Assembly: GCF_036226685.1 (NCBI RefSeq)
Contig: NZ_CP109009.1
Coordinates: forward strand, 7,529,501-7,593,500
Origin: Streptomyces sp. NBC_00690
GTDB lineage: Bacteria; Actinomycetota; Actinomycetes; Streptomycetales; Streptomycetaceae
Length of the DNA: 64,000 nt
Direction of reading: 5' to 3'
Below the pieces are notes generated by a model. It was given only the letters and a program-made list of their open reading frames with translations. It was not told the DNA's origin and ran no database searches. Below, piece after piece: positions 8,518 through 17,836 of the stretch. Positions within the stretch are counted from its first letter, which is position 1. Every line of letters begins with the position of its first letter. Made by a program: the position numbers and the translations under genes.

Positions 8518-9723
8518 ATGCCACAGCACATCGGACGAGGAACGACGGCCCTCGCGGTCGTCCTCTGCGGAACCGCCGCGGTCGCCTGCGCACCGACCGC
8601 CGGGCACGGCCCACGCTCCAGTGGAGTCGAACGACCGGCGACCGCCCCCCGCGCCGTCCCGGCCGCTCAGCAACCCCGTCCCTTCACCCTCGTGGCGACG
8701 GGCGACGTGCTGCCGCACGACTCCGTCATCCGACAGGCCGGCGTCGATGCCGGGCCTTCGGATGACGGGAACTATGACTTCCGGCCCATGCTCGCGGGCG
8801 TGCGACCGGTGATCTCCTCGGCCGACCTGGCGATCTGCCATATGGAGACGGTGTACGGCGAGCGTGGCGACTACAGCGGCTACCCCGCGTTCAAATCGCC
8901 CCCACAGATCGCCAAGGGACTGGCCGCCACCGGCTACGACGCCTGTTCGACCGCCTCCAACCACTCGCTTGACGACGGCGCAGCGGGCATTCGGCGCACC
9001 TTGGACGCCCTGGACACGGCGGGCGTACGCCACACCGGATCTGCCCGCACCGCAGCCGAGGCCACCACCCCCGCCTGGCTGAAGTCCGCCGGTGCCAAGG
9101 TCGCCCAATTGGCGTACACCTACGGCACCAACGACTACCCGCTGCCCGAGGGACAGCCATGGGCGGTCAGTCTGCTGGACGAGGAGAAGATCATTTCCGA
9201 TGCCCGCGCCGCTCGTCGGGCGGGGGCCGATGTGGTGGTCCTCAGTCTGCACTGGGGCACGGAGTGGCAGACCGAACCCGATGCGACACAACTCACCCTG
9301 GCCAAGAACCTCACCGCGTCCCGTACCGTGGGACGCCCTGACGTCGACCTGATCTTGGGAACGCATGCTCACGTTCCCCAGCCCTACGAGAAGGTCAACG
9401 GCACCTGGGTCGTCTACGGCATGGGTGACCAGATCGCGGGTCCGATGACGAACTACTCCGGATCCCCGGACGCCCGGGGCAACCAGGGCTCCATCGGACG
9501 GTTCACCTTCACCCCGCCCCGGGCCCCGGGCGGACGCTGGGAAGTGACCCGGGCCGAGTTCATCCCCCAGTGGATGGACACGGTCGAAGGCAGGGTCGTC
9601 AACCTGCCCGCCGCACTCGCACGGGGGGCCGACCGGGAGGACTACAGCCAGGCCCAGACGTCGATCAGGACGGCCGTGCTCAGTCGCAACGCCGCGTCGG
9701 ACGGGCTCACCATGGGCCGCTGA
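8518..9723 (+). CDS. CapA-family (PGA synthesis-like) metallophosphatase lipoprotein
   Basis: This 401-aa protein starts with a lipoprotein signal, the lipobox AVAC at about residues 20-23, and a Pro/Ala-rich linker. The CapA fold follows: TLVATGDVLPHDSV with a metal-binding Asp, DLAICHMETVYGE, STASNHSLDDG, VVVLSLHWGTEW and LILGTHAHVPQPYE. These are the usual blocks of the calcineurin-like bacterial capsule-synthesis family. CapA is part of the poly-gamma-glutamate export complex in bacilli; orphan actinobacterial copies have no established substrate. It is not flanked by capB or capC. It probably acts on the outer face of the membrane. Confidence 0.88.
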   Translation: MPQHIGRGTTALAVVLCGTAAVACAPTAGHGPRSSGVERPATAPRAVPAAQQPRPFTLVATGDVLPHDSVIRQAGVDAGPSDDGNYDFRPMLAGVRPVISSADLAICHMETVYGERGDYSGYPAFKSPPQIAKGLAATGYDACSTASNHSLDDGAAGIRRTLDALDTAGVRHTGSARTAAEATTPAWLKSAGAKVAQLAYTYGTNDYPLPEGQPWAVSLLDEEKIISDARAARRAGADVVVLSLHWGTEWQTEPDATQLTLAKNLTASRTVGRPDVDLILGTHAHVPQPYEKVNGTWVVYGMGDQIAGPMTNYSGSPDARGNQGSIGRFTFTPPRAPGGRWEVTRAEFIPQWMDTVEGRVVNLPAALARGADREDYSQAQTSIRTAVLSRNAASDGLTMGR

Positions 9724-9821
9724 GCCCCGGGCCGTGTTCCCTCACACCGACAGCTGTACCAACACCGAGAACAACACACACCGACACCGACACCGACAGG
9801 CAACGGTGCCCCGGTGCTCAC

Positions 9822-10283
9822 CTACGGCACCACCGTCACCGGCCAGCGCCCCGCCTTCACCAAGCGCACCGCCACCGAGCCCACCAGCCGGTGCCCCGCC
9901 GACTCCGACGCACCCACCACCACAGCATCGGCCTTCAGTTCGTCCGCCGCGGCGACCAACCCCCCGTAGGGGTCACCCGGGAAGGTGTGGAACTCCCAGC
10001 GCACGTCCCAGATGTCCCGCAGCCGCTCGGTCGCCGCCCGGACCTCCGCGACCAGCCCCTCCACGAGCCCCTCCGTCGTGCCCACCACCGGCACTCCCAG
10101 CGCCATGCCCATCGAGATCACGGGTTGGATGTAGACGATGGCGAGCAGCGCGTTCTGTCGGCGTGCAAGACCGCTCGCGTACGCCACCGCCCGCAGTGAG
10201 GAGGCCGAGCCGTCGACCCCGGCGACGATGACCTTGGGGCCGTCCGTGCCGAGTTCGAACTGAGAAGGGCGCTGCTGTGTCAC
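9822..10283 (-). CDS. Universal stress protein (UspA family)
   Basis: This 153-aa protein has a single Usp domain: [20 protein letters not shown] at the N-terminus and a nucleotide-binding C-terminal block, [24 protein letters not shown], which resembles the G-x2-G-x9-G(S/T) signature. A GTG start at 10283 gives the usual family length. The longer frame runs through the CGAC microsatellite as an artificial SVGR repeat and is rejected. UspA proteins bind ATP and support stress and dormancy survival. The gene diverges from lysX across the microsatellite. Confidence 0.85.
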   Translation of the reverse strand: MTQQRPSQFELGTDGPKVIVAGVDGSASSLRAVAYASGLARRQNALLAIVYIQPVISMGMALGVPVVGTTEGLVEGLVAEVRAATERLRDIWDVRWEFHTFPGDPYGGLVAAADELKADAVVVGASESAGHRLVGSVAVRLVKAGRWPVTVVP

Positions 10284-10320
10284 ACCATCGAGAGTAGGCC
10301 GCTCCAGCCCGTGCACCCGT

Positions 10321-10395
10321 CGACCGACCGACCGACCGACCGACCGACCGACCGACCGACCGACCGACCGACCGACCGACCGACCGACCGACCGA
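10321..10395. repeat. (CGAC)n tetranucleotide microsatellite, about 18.75 copies
   Basis: 75 bases of uninterrupted CGAC repeat lie between the divergent usp gene (start 10283) and lysX (start about 10542). Every frame stays open: TDRP repeats on one strand and SVGR repeats on the other. Four-base units can slip during replication, so copy number may vary. The tract is 38 bases upstream of the usp start codon and so probably overlaps that gene's promoter or leader. Confidence 0.97.
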
Positions 10396-10541
10396 GCACC
10401 GCGCCGTTGCGTTGCTGTCGACGCCCACCGGAATGCGTCCCCACCATCGGTCACACCCGCCCGGCCGCAGAAGTGCACCGACCGGGCGGCCCCGAACGCC
10501 TCGACAGGCGCATGACCGTGCGCCTCCTTACAGTGCTGATC

Positions 10542-13500
10542 ATGAGCAGCACCGCGGACCGCGCACCACACACCCGCGGCTGGGCCCGCGGCCACTCCTG
10601 GAGCGGGGTACCCGCCGCCTTCGCGGCGTTCTTCGCGGTCCTCGGCGTCTACTGCGCACTCATCGCCGTCATCCCCCCGCTCCGAACCCTGCTGCGACCC
10701 GTCACCCGGTTCCTCGACCTCCTCACCGTGCCCGTCAGCGCCAACCTCGCCTACGCGGCCTTCCTCCTGCTGCTCGCCACCGCCGTCGGCGCCCGTAAGA
10801 GGACCGCATGGTGGCTGGTCACCGGCTATCTGGCGGTCCTGCTCCTCGCCGATCTACTGAACCTGGTGTTCGATCCGTCGTGGTCGTGGGTGCCGAGCTT
10901 CGTGGTGTGCCTGGGCGCGGTCGCGGTCCTGGTGCTCGCCCGGGGCGAGTTCTACGCACGCACCCGACCCGGCGCGGTGCGCAGGGCGTTCCTCGTCCTG
11001 GTCGTGTCACTGGCCCTCGGGGTGCTGGTGGGGTGGGGACTGACCGCACTGTTCCCGGGCTCACTGCCCAGTTCACAACGACTGGGATGGGCCGCCAACC
11101 GAGTGTTCGGCGGACTGGTGCCGGCCGGACAGTTCGACGGCCGTCCCCCCAGGTTCCTGGACTTCCTCCTCGGGGCGTTCGGTGCCTTCGCACTGCTCGC
11201 CGCGGCGGCAACCCTCTTTCGCTCACAACGCCTCCGTGCCGCACTCCACGGTGACGAGGAAGACCGCATCCGCGCCCTCCTGGCCGCCTACGGCAAGACG
11301 GACTCCCTCGGCTACTTCGCCACCCGGCGCGACAAGGCCGCCGTCTTCGCACCGAGCGGCCGAGCCGCCATCACCTATCGCGTCGAAGCGGGCGTCGCAC
11401 TCGCCAGCGGTGATCCCGTCGGCGACCGGGCAGCATGGCCCGGGGCCATCGAAGCCTGGCTCGACATCGCCCGGCACCACGCCTGGGCGCCGGCGGTCAT
11501 GGGCGCGTCCGAAGACGGCGCACGGGCCTACGCCCGCTCCGGACTCGGCGCGATCCAACTCGGCGACGAGGCGATCGTGGACGCCGCCCGGTTCGATCTC
11601 GACGGCCGTGACATGCGGGTGACCCGTCAAGCGGTGAACCGCGTACGGCGCACCGGAGCCACCGTCCGGGTCCGGCGTCACTCCGCGCTCACGGAGGACG
11701 AGATGCAAACCGTCATCGACCGGGCGGACGCCTGGCGCGACACCGAGACCGAGCGCGGATTCTCCATGGCGCTCGACCGCCTCGGCGACCCGGCGGACGG
11801 TGACTGCCTCCTCGTCGAGGCCCTCGACGAGGACGGTCGATTGATGGCCCTGCTCTCGTTCGTGCCTTGGGGACGCGATGGAATCTCGCTCGATCTGATG
11901 CGTCGCGATCGCGCGGCACCCAACGGAGTCACCGAGTTCATGGTCGCCGGGCTCTGCGCCGGAGCCGCCCGCGTCGGTGTGCGGCGCATCTCGCTGAACT
12001 TCGCCGTGTTCCGTTCTGCCTTCGAGGAAGGGGCCCGCATCGGCGCGGGCCCCGTGCTGCGTGCCTGGCGGCGCCTGTTGCTGTTCTTCTCCCGCTGGTG
12101 GCAACTCGAAGCGCTCTACCGGTCCAATGTGAAGTACCACCCGCAGTGGTACCCGCGCTTCCTCTGCTTCGGGGACGCCGGATCCCTGGCCCGGATCGGG
12201 CTCGCCTCCGCGATCGCCGAGGGCTTCGTCTCCGTACCCAGCCTGAGGGAACTGTGGGGCAAGGGGCACTCGGGGGCGCCCAGGCCGGCGACCACCGAGT
12301 CACTGCCCGCCATGGCGACGCTCGGACTGCCCGAACCGAGTGCACCCACCACCGGGCAGGAGCGGCTGCCCGATCAGATGCGCGTCCGGCGCAGAAAGCT
12401 GGAGCGGCTGCGCGCTGAGGGCATCGACCCCTATCCGGTGTCTGTCGTCCACCCGACGGGCACGGTCGCGCAGATCCGGGCCGCCCACCAACCGGCTCCG
12501 CGCCCCGGCGGACGCACCGACCAGACGGAGACCGTCGCCGGTCGGGTGATGGCCGTACGCGACTTCGGCGGAGTGGTGTTCGTCGTGCTGCGCGACTGGT
12601 CCGCGGACCTACAGATCGCGCTGACGAGGGACGAGAGCGGACCGGGTACGGTGGCCGGTTTCACCGCCACCGTCGACCTGGGTGACCACATCAGCGTCAC
12701 CGGGGTCATCGGTACGAGCGATCGGGGGGAACTGACCCTCTTCGTCACCCAGTGGCAGCTCACGGGAAAGTGTCTGCGCCCGCTGCCCGACAAGAGGCGC
12801 GGTCTGGCCGATCCCGAAGCACGCGTCCGCCAGCGCTATCTCGACCTGGTGGTCAGCCCCGGCGCCCGCGATGTCGTGCGCCACCGCTCCGCGGCCGTCC
12901 AGGCGCTACGACAGGGATTGCTGGAGCGCGGCTATCTGGAGGTCGAGACGCCGATGCTGCAACAGATCCACGGTGGAGCCAACGCACGCCCCTTCACCAC
13001 CCACATCAACGCCTATGACCTCGACCTCTATCTGCGCATCGCCCCCGAGCTCTATCTGAAGCGGCTGTGCGTCGGCGGGTTGGAGAAGGTCTTCGAGCTG
13101 GGCCGCACCTTCCGCAACGAAGGCGTCTCCTACAAGCACAATCCCGAGTTCACGATGTTGGAGGCGTACCAGGCGTTCGCCGACTACGACACGATGCTCG
13201 ACCTCACCCGGGAACTGATCCAGGGCGCGGCCATCGCCGCGTTCGGCTCGCCCGTCGCCCACCGCAAGTCCTCCGACGGCACCCTGGTCGCTCATGACAT
13301 CTCCGGTCCCTGGCCCGTACGGACGGTCTACGGCGCGATCTCCGCGGTGCTCGGCGAGGAGATCGACGCGGATACGGACGAGGGGACACTGCGTCGGCAC
13401 TGCGATCGGGCCGGTGTCCCCCATGTCCCCGACGACACCCGAGGCGATGTGGTGCTGGAGATGTACGAGCGGCTCGTCGAAGAGCGCACCGAGTTGCCCA

Positions 13501-13850
13501 CGTTCTACCGGGACTTCCCCACGGACGTCTCCCCACTCACCCGCCAGCACCGCCGCGATCCACGGCTTGCGGAACGCTGGGACCTGGTCGCGTTCGGTAC
13601 GGAGTTGGGCACTGCCTACTCCGAACTCACCGACCCCGTGGAACAGCGCCGCAGGCTCACCGCCCAGTCACTCCTTGCCGCAGGGGGCGATCCGGAGGCG
13701 ATGGAGCTGGACGAGGACTTCCTCGACGCCCTGGAGTACGCCATGCCGCCGACCGGGGGACTGGGCATCGGCGTCGATCGACTCGTGATGTTCCTGACGG
13801 GTCTCACCATCCGTGAGACCCTGCCCTTCCCCCTGGTGCGCCGGGGCTGA
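10542..13850 (+). CDS. lysX: Bifunctional lysylphosphatidylglycerol synthetase / lysyl-tRNA synthetase LysX
   Basis: This 1102-aa protein is a fusion. Residues about 20-230 form several membrane segments. The next 330 residues are the MprF-type (DUF2156) aminoacyl-phosphatidylglycerol synthase domain ([37 protein letters not shown]). The C-terminal half is a lysyl-tRNA synthetase with an OB fold, class II motif 2 ([20 protein letters not shown]) and motif 3 ([16 protein letters not shown]). In mycobacteria LysX lysinylates phosphatidylglycerol and gives resistance to cationic peptides. ATG 10542 is preferred; 10512 is an in-frame alternative. The frame continues upstream through the CGAC repeat without credible coding. 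Confidence 0.93.
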   Translation: MSSTADRAPHTRGWARGHSWSGVPAAFAAFFAVLGVYCALIAVIPPLRTLLRPVTRFLDLLTVPVSANLAYAAFLLLLATAVGARKRTAWWLVTGYLAVLLLADLLNLVFDPSWSWVPSFVVCLGAVAVLVLARGEFYARTRPGAVRRAFLVLVVSLALGVLVGWGLTALFPGSLPSSQRLGWAANRVFGGLVPAGQFDGRPPRFLDFLLGAFGAFALLAAAATLFRSQRLRAALHGDEEDRIRALLAAYGKTDSLGYFATRRDKAAVFAPSGRAAITYRVEAGVALASGDPVGDRAAWPGAIEAWLDIARHHAWAPAVMGASEDGARAYARSGLGAIQLGDEAIVDAARFDLDGRDMRVTRQAVNRVRRTGATVRVRRHSALTEDEMQTVIDRADAWRDTETERGFSMALDRLGDPADGDCLLVEALDEDGRLMALLSFVPWGRDGISLDLMRRDRAAPNGVTEFMVAGLCAGAARVGVRRISLNFAVFRSAFEEGARIGAGPVLRAWRRLLLFFSRWWQLEALYRSNVKYHPQWYPRFLCFGDAGSLARIGLASAIAEGFVSVPSLRELWGKGHSGAPRPATTESLPAMATLGLPEPSAPTTGQERLPDQMRVRRRKLERLRAEGIDPYPVSVVHPTGTVAQIRAAHQPAPRPGGRTDQTETVAGRVMAVRDFGGVVFVVLRDWSADLQIALTRDESGPGTVAGFTATVDLGDHISVTGVIGTSDRGELTLFVTQWQLTGKCLRPLPDKRRGLADPEARVRQRYLDLVVSPGARDVVRHRSAAVQALRQGLLERGYLEVETPMLQQIHGGANARPFTTHINAYDLDLYLRIAPELYLKRLCVGGLEKVFELGRTFRNEGVSYKHNPEFTMLEAYQAFADYDTMLDLTRELIQGAAIAAFGSPVAHRKSSDGTLVAHDISGPWPVRTVYGAISAVLGEEIDADTDEGTLRRHCDRAGVPHVPDDTRGDVVLEMYERLVEERTELPTFYRDFPTDVSPLTRQHRRDPRLAERWDLVAFGTELGTAYSELTDPVEQRRRLTAQSLLAAGGDPEAMELDEDFLDALEYAMPPTGGLGIGVDRLVMFLTGLTIRETLPFPLVRRG

Positions 13851-13942
13851 CACGCCTCCCGCACTGCTCCCATCGGGTGTTTTCGCCGGCCGGGGCGTGT
13901 TGGAGTGCGTTTCGCCGCACCGACCGTGCGAGCTGTGTGGTC

Positions 13943-14836
13943 ATGACGAAGGATCAGACGACGCCCGATCGACGCTCAGTGCTGCGGATCGGTGCGTACC
14001 TGGGTGCGGCGGCCACGGCAGGACTGTTGATGACCGAGGGCACCGACCCCGTGGGGAGAGGAACGGCAGCCCGCACCGCCGGTGCATCCGATGCTCCGAC
14101 CGGTGCTCCTACCGGTGGGGGACCGGCGCCCGCGGCCGGTCCACAGGCCGCGCAGGGACCACCCGTCAAGGCGACGTCCTACCGGCTGCGGCCGATGACC
14201 GAGTACCACCCCGCTCCACTGCGCCGGGTCCTGCCACCGGTACGGACCCAGCCGTTCCTGAGGCTGCCCGACACGGACCGGGCCATGGTGCTGACCTTCG
14301 ACGACGGACCCGATGCCCGGTACACCCCCGGCATCCTGCGCACCCTGCGACAGTACGACGTACAGGCCCTGTTCTTCGTCTGCGGCGAGATGGTGGACCA
14401 CAACCGGGACCTGCTGCGCGAAATGGCCGACGACGGGCACGTCGTGGGCAATCACTCCTGGTCGCATCCGTTGATTCCGCGGCTGCCGCCCTCACGGATC
14501 CGCGATGAGCTGGGGCGCACCAGCGAGCTGGTGGACGAGGTGCTCGGAGAGGCGCCGCTCTGGTACCGAGCGCCGTTTGGGGCGTGGAACAAGCACTCGT
14601 TCGAGATCGGTGCGGAGTTGGGGATGGAGCCGCTCGCCTGGACGGTCGACACGCTCGACTGGACCGAACCCGGGACCCGCACGATCGTGCGTCGGGTGTT
14701 GGACGGCGCAGGACCCGGTGTGGTGGTTCTCTCCCACGACGCGGGCGGCGATCGCTCCCAGAGCGTTGCGGCGTTGCGGCGGTACTTGCCACGGCTGTTG
14801 GACGACGGCTATCAGATCACCGTCCCGCGGCGTTGA
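13943..14836 (+). CDS. Tat-exported polysaccharide deacetylase (NodB family)
   Basis: This 297-aa protein begins with a twin-arginine signal (RRSVLRIGAYLGAAATAG) and a Gly/Pro/Ala-rich linker. The NodB domain follows: MVLTFDDGPDARY (motif 1, metal Asp), HVVGNHSWSHP (motif 2, two metal His), RAPFGAWN (motif 3), LDWTEPG (motif 4) and VVLSHDAG (motif 5). All catalytic elements are present. Such enzymes remove N-acetyl groups from peptidoglycan or another surface polysaccharide outside the membrane. It is convergent with the sortase gene. Confidence 0.92.
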   Translation: MTKDQTTPDRRSVLRIGAYLGAAATAGLLMTEGTDPVGRGTAARTAGASDAPTGAPTGGGPAPAAGPQAAQGPPVKATSYRLRPMTEYHPAPLRRVLPPVRTQPFLRLPDTDRAMVLTFDDGPDARYTPGILRTLRQYDVQALFFVCGEMVDHNRDLLREMADDGHVVGNHSWSHPLIPRLPPSRIRDELGRTSELVDEVLGEAPLWYRAPFGAWNKHSFEIGAELGMEPLAWTVDTLDWTEPGTRTIVRRVLDGAGPGVVVLSHDAGGDRSQSVAALRRYLPRLLDDGYQITVPRR

Positions 14837-14882
14837 CGGCGCAGCTCGCCAGGACGCGTCGACCCCATGCCGCCGTTCGTTG

Positions 14883-14906
14883 CCGTGGGGCGGTGCGGAC
14901 CCACGG
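14883..14906. terminator. Weak hairpin between convergent deacetylase and sortase genes
   Basis: CCGTGGG (14883-14889) and its complement (14900-14906) flank a 10-base loop. It lies between two converging stop codons and could end either transcript, but the stem is short. Confidence 0.4.
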
Positions 14907-14941
14907 CTCGTACGTCCGATGCCGGGGCCGGCACTCGCACT

Positions 14942-15595
14942 TCAGCGGGAGTCGACCATGCGGGCGAAGACCACGACGTTGCCGTCGTAGCCGTTCGACT
15001 TGGAGTAGCCGCCGCCGCAGGTGATCACCCGTAGTTCGGCATGACCGGTATCCCCGTACACCTGGGCGGCGGGGAAGTCGTCCTTGTCGAAGACCTCGAC
15101 GCCGTACACCTCGAAGACCGCCGTCTTGCCGTCGAAGCGCGGCACTTCGACCCGTTCACCCTTGGTGATGGAGCCGAGGCCGTAGAAGACGGCCGGGCCA
15201 GAGAGGTTGTCGACGTGACCGACGATGACCGCGGTACCGCGCTGGCCCGGTGCGATGCCGTTCTGGTACCAGCCGGCGATGTTGCGGTCCTCGGCCGGCG
15301 GGGCTTCGATCCAGCCGTCGGGGTCCAGACCGACGTTCATGAGCGGGGCGTCGACCTTGATCGAGGGGATGCGCACCCGTTCGGCGGGCGCGAACGTCAG
15401 GGACTTGGGGGGTACGAGGGGGGCGAACGTCTCCCCGTCGGGTCGGGCCAGTGATGCTGCCGCCGCTGGCTGCGGGGGGCCGAGCGACACGTCGACACCG
15501 TTCTTCATCAGGGCGATCCCGGTGAGCATCACCAGGGCGAGCACGCCCCACGGCGAGCGCCTGCGGGACTCCGAGCCGTTGTACCCCTCGCCCAT
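14942..15595 (-). CDS. Class F sortase
   Basis: This 217-aa protein has one N-terminal membrane anchor (PWGVLALVMLTGIALM) and a sortase domain. The catalytic His is in TAVIVGHVDN and the Cys in LRVITCGGGYS, followed by a C-terminal Arg in VVVFARM. The short, single-anchor form with VGHVD and TCGG matches class F actinobacterial sortases. Their substrates and reactions are poorly defined. The ATG is preceded by a good AAGGAG. Two secreted proteins with C-terminal anchors (15917-16504 and 16715-17251) are the obvious neighbours but neither has a canonical LPxTG motif. Confidence 0.92.
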   Translation of the reverse strand: MGEGYNGSESRRRSPWGVLALVMLTGIALMKNGVDVSLGPPQPAAAASLARPDGETFAPLVPPKSLTFAPAERVRIPSIKVDAPLMNVGLDPDGWIEAPPAEDRNIAGWYQNGIAPGQRGTAVIVGHVDNLSGPAVFYGLGSITKGERVEVPRFDGKTAVFEVYGVEVFDKDDFPAAQVYGDTGHAELRVITCGGGYSKSNGYDGNVVVFARMVDSR

Positions 15596-15916
15596 GACTC
15601 TCCTTTTGTCACATCTACCCGCTTCGTGTACGCACGCTAAGTGAGCACGACGCGTGGTGCGAGGAGAGGAGGGCGAACGGGTGGCGCCGCCACCGGGGGT
15701 GGCCCATCCGTGTCAACCCGCCCGATAAAACTTCTGACGGTCTGTGACCTGCGGCTCCATCAGATCGCCCCGGCGTGTCGTCAGTGCGTGCCCTCACCGG
15801 TGTGGACCAGTGTCGACATGCGGTCGGGAGTGGGCCCGGTGAGTGTTCGTCATGGAAGGCGTACTCGTCGAATTTCCCGGAGCGCCGCTTCGGTGCGTCT
15901 TCCCTGGAGGATCACG
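15596..15916. other. Divergent intergenic region, sortase / secreted protein
   Basis: This 321-base gap holds the two ribosome sites (AAGGAG for the sortase, CTGGAGG for the secreted protein). I see no strong hairpin, repeat or conserved operator. Confidence 0.4.
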
Positions 15917-16504
15917 ATGCGTGCTTCACGCGCTCTCGCAGTGGCAGCGGTCACCTGTGCTGCTGTCGGGCTCTCGGCCCCGCTGGCCGCTGCGGGCGGC
16001 GACAGCCAGGACAACAGCCAGGTCCACGTCTCCGTCAATCCGCACGCCGTTCACCAGGGCGGCACCCTGACGATCACCGTCCACGGCTGCAACCGCGGCG
16101 GTACGGTCACGTCCAATGCCTTCTCGCAGGTCACGCTCTCCGCGCCCCGCGAAGACAGCCGCGGGGACAACCGCGGGGACAACCGTGATAGCCGGGAGAA
16201 CCGCGACAACCGCGGGGACAACCGTGACAACAACCGTGAGAACACTTCGACCGCCACGGCCCGGATCCATGACCATGCCTCGCCCGGGCACTACAACCTT
16301 GCGGTCCGCTGCAACAACAACCGCAATGTGGCGACCGCGCAGTTCACCGTACTGTCGGGTCGTGGGGCGCAGGGCGGCCTCGGTGGTTCGATGGGGCCGA
16401 GTTCGACCGAGATGGCGGTGGGCGCCGGGCTGGTCGGCACCGCGGCCATCGGCGGGACGTTGTTCATCGCCCGCCGTCGACGCACGGTCGGCGCCAGGAC
16501 GTGA
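15917..16504 (+). CDS. Secreted, C-terminally membrane-anchored protein with RGDN-type repeats
   Basis: This 195-aa protein has a cleavable signal peptide ending near LSAPLAAAGG. A beta-rich domain has one Cys near each end (VHGCNRGG and AVRCNNNR). In its middle is a low-complexity block of about 12 copies of RGDN/RDN/REN. After GGLGGSMGPSS comes a single membrane segment and a basic tail (ARRRRTVGART), the arrangement of a cell-wall or membrane-anchored surface protein without LPxTG. GGAGG lies upstream of the ATG. It is paralogous to the convergent gene at 16715-17251. Function unknown. Confidence 0.8.
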   Translation: MRASRALAVAAVTCAAVGLSAPLAAAGGDSQDNSQVHVSVNPHAVHQGGTLTITVHGCNRGGTVTSNAFSQVTLSAPREDSRGDNRGDNRDSRENRDNRGDNRDNNRENTSTATARIHDHASPGHYNLAVRCNNNRNVATAQFTVLSGRGAQGGLGGSMGPSSTEMAVGAGLVGTAAIGGTLFIARRRRTVGART

Positions 16505-16524
16505 CCGTCTGACCCTCACCGGTC

Positions 16525-16610
16525 GTCGTGCGGTGGAAACCCGCTGTCGTGCGGTGGAGACCCGTTGTCGTGCGATGCGAAACCGCTGTCGTGCGGTGGG
16601 AAAGCCCGTT
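16525..16610. repeat. Four tandem 21-base repeats
   Basis: Units start at 16525, 16546, 16567 and 16588, each beginning GTCGTGCG; the first three are 21 bases and the last 23. They lie just after the stop of the RGDN-repeat protein and run into the terminator stem at 16605. Confidence 0.85.
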
Positions 16611-16642
16611 GCCCCGACCTTCTACCGGGTCGGGGCAACGGG
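16605..16642. terminator. Bidirectional intrinsic terminator
   Basis: Perfect 15-base arms (16605-16619 and 16628-16642; CCCGTTGCCCCGACC) flank an 8-base loop. It sits between the convergent surface-protein genes. Confidence 0.85.
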
Positions 16643-16714
16643 CATTCCTGGTCCGGGCGGGCGAGCAGTGCGGGCCCGGTGGGTGTGGTGCGACACGATG
16701 GGCGGCTGACGGGA

Positions 16715-17251
16715 TCAGTGTCGGTGACCGTAGACACGCCTGCGTACGACGAAGACCGTCGTGCCGGCGGCGGCGAGCACGAGACTCGCTCCGAGGGCGA
16801 TCGTGCCGGTGTCCATCTCCTCGACGCTCCCGCCGAGTCCACCGAGGACGCCCGACGGCGTGGTGGTGGGTGCGCTCGACGTCGTCGCCGTGGAACTGGT
16901 GGTGGGCGTCGACCGACCACCGGCGATCGTCAGGTTGAAGCTGCCCCGCTGGCTGCCGCAGGTGAACTGCACCGAGTACTGGGCTCCGGGCCGAGCGGCC
17001 GGGTCGACCGTGGCCACGGCGGACGTGCCCGGCCTGATGGTCACGGCATCGAAGATTCCTGACGATGCGGTGGCGGTGGTGTTGCAGCCGCTCGCCGAGA
17101 GCGCCACCCGCCCGCCCGGTGCGACGGTCGAGGGACTGACGGTGAAGTAGATCGAGGCTTGGGTGTCGGCGGCAGCCGCGAGGGGGGCGGCGGCCCAGCC
17201 GAGTGCAGTGGCGCCCAGCAGTGCGGCGGACGCAGCGCGTATCGCGCGCAT
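16715..17251 (-). CDS. Secreted, C-terminally anchored protein, paralogue of 15917-16504
   Basis: This 178-aa protein has a signal peptide ending APLAAAAD. A beta-rich domain follows the same plan as its neighbour (FTVSPSTVAPGGRVALSASGC, then a second Cys in QFTCGSQRG). A Thr/Ser-rich linker (TPTTSSTATTSSAPTTTPS), a GGLGGSVEEM turn, one membrane segment and a basic tail complete it. The RGDN repeats of the paralogue are absent. The second of two close Met codons is chosen because GGAGG then has normal spacing. A surface-exposed role and possible handling by the nearby class F sortase are inferences from layout only. Confidence 0.8.
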   Translation of the reverse strand: MRAIRAASAALLGATALGWAAAPLAAAADTQASIYFTVSPSTVAPGGRVALSASGCNTTATASSGIFDAVTIRPGTSAVATVDPAARPGAQYSVQFTCGSQRGSFNLTIAGGRSTPTTSSTATTSSAPTTTPSGVLGGLGGSVEEMDTGTIALGASLVLAAAGTTVFVVRRRVYGHRH

Positions 17252-17836
17252 GGTCATTCCTCCGGGTCCCCGAGGAGCAGGCGCGGAACCGATTTCCACA
17301 GAAGGCAGGTCATTGCCCCTCGATGACCGAAACGCTAGGAGCGCTGTTCCACCACCGCGATCGGTGTCGGGCGAATGGGTCATTTCGCTAGCCCGTACGA
17401 AGGACAGCTCAGGATGTCCTCCGCACCTTGTCCACCTCGGTGTCGTAGGGCCCTCGTCCACCTCGGTGTCGTAGGGGCGGTGTCGTAGGGGGCGGGCGAG
17501 AAGCCAGCTGGCGAGGCGTGCACATCCACGAGCCATTGCCAGAGCCATTGCCGAGTCCGTGGAGGGCCCGCATCGCTCGCGGAAGTGTTCATTCGGCCGG
17601 TGTGCAACACCCTGCGCCCCTCCTGCCCCGCCGATCGGTGCTGAACCGCTGTTCAGCACCGGTAGACCCGTCACTGCGCCCCCCGGCCCGCTCACCGCGG
17701 TCGCCCAGCGTTCGGAAACCTTCTTCGAGAATTTTTCGACGACGTTGAACACACCCCTGCCTCCGGCCCGTACCTAGGGCCATGAGCGACGCGGACGGGC
17801 GTCGCATCAGGCTCATAGGGATCTTGGGGAGTGGAC
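17252..17836. other. 585-base intergenic region with direct repeats
   Basis: No credible gene is present. TCCACCTCGGTGTCGTAGGG occurs at 17431-17450 and 17457-17476, and a third partial copy follows at once. Near the right end is a locally AT-rich stretch (around 17720-17745) that could hold the promoter of the lipoprotein gene. A small hairpin, GCGACGC/GCGTCGC (17786-17805), lies in its leader. Confidence 0.5.

Noticed and set aside
10321..10395. CRISPR-like array
   Set aside because: The unit is a four-base tandem repeat without spacers. No cas genes are in the window.
10311..10541. N-terminal TDRP repeat extension of LysX, and SVGR repeats on the other strand
   Set aside because: A 4-base repeat leaves every frame open. 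LysX and UspA both have complete family N-termini without these extensions.
16525..16610. CRISPR-like array
   Set aside because: The 21-base units are contiguous with no spacers.
17720..17745. BldN- or SigE-type ECF promoter before the secreted-repeat lipoprotein
   Set aside because: GGAAAC and CGTTGA-like elements are present, but their spacing does not fit a known consensus.
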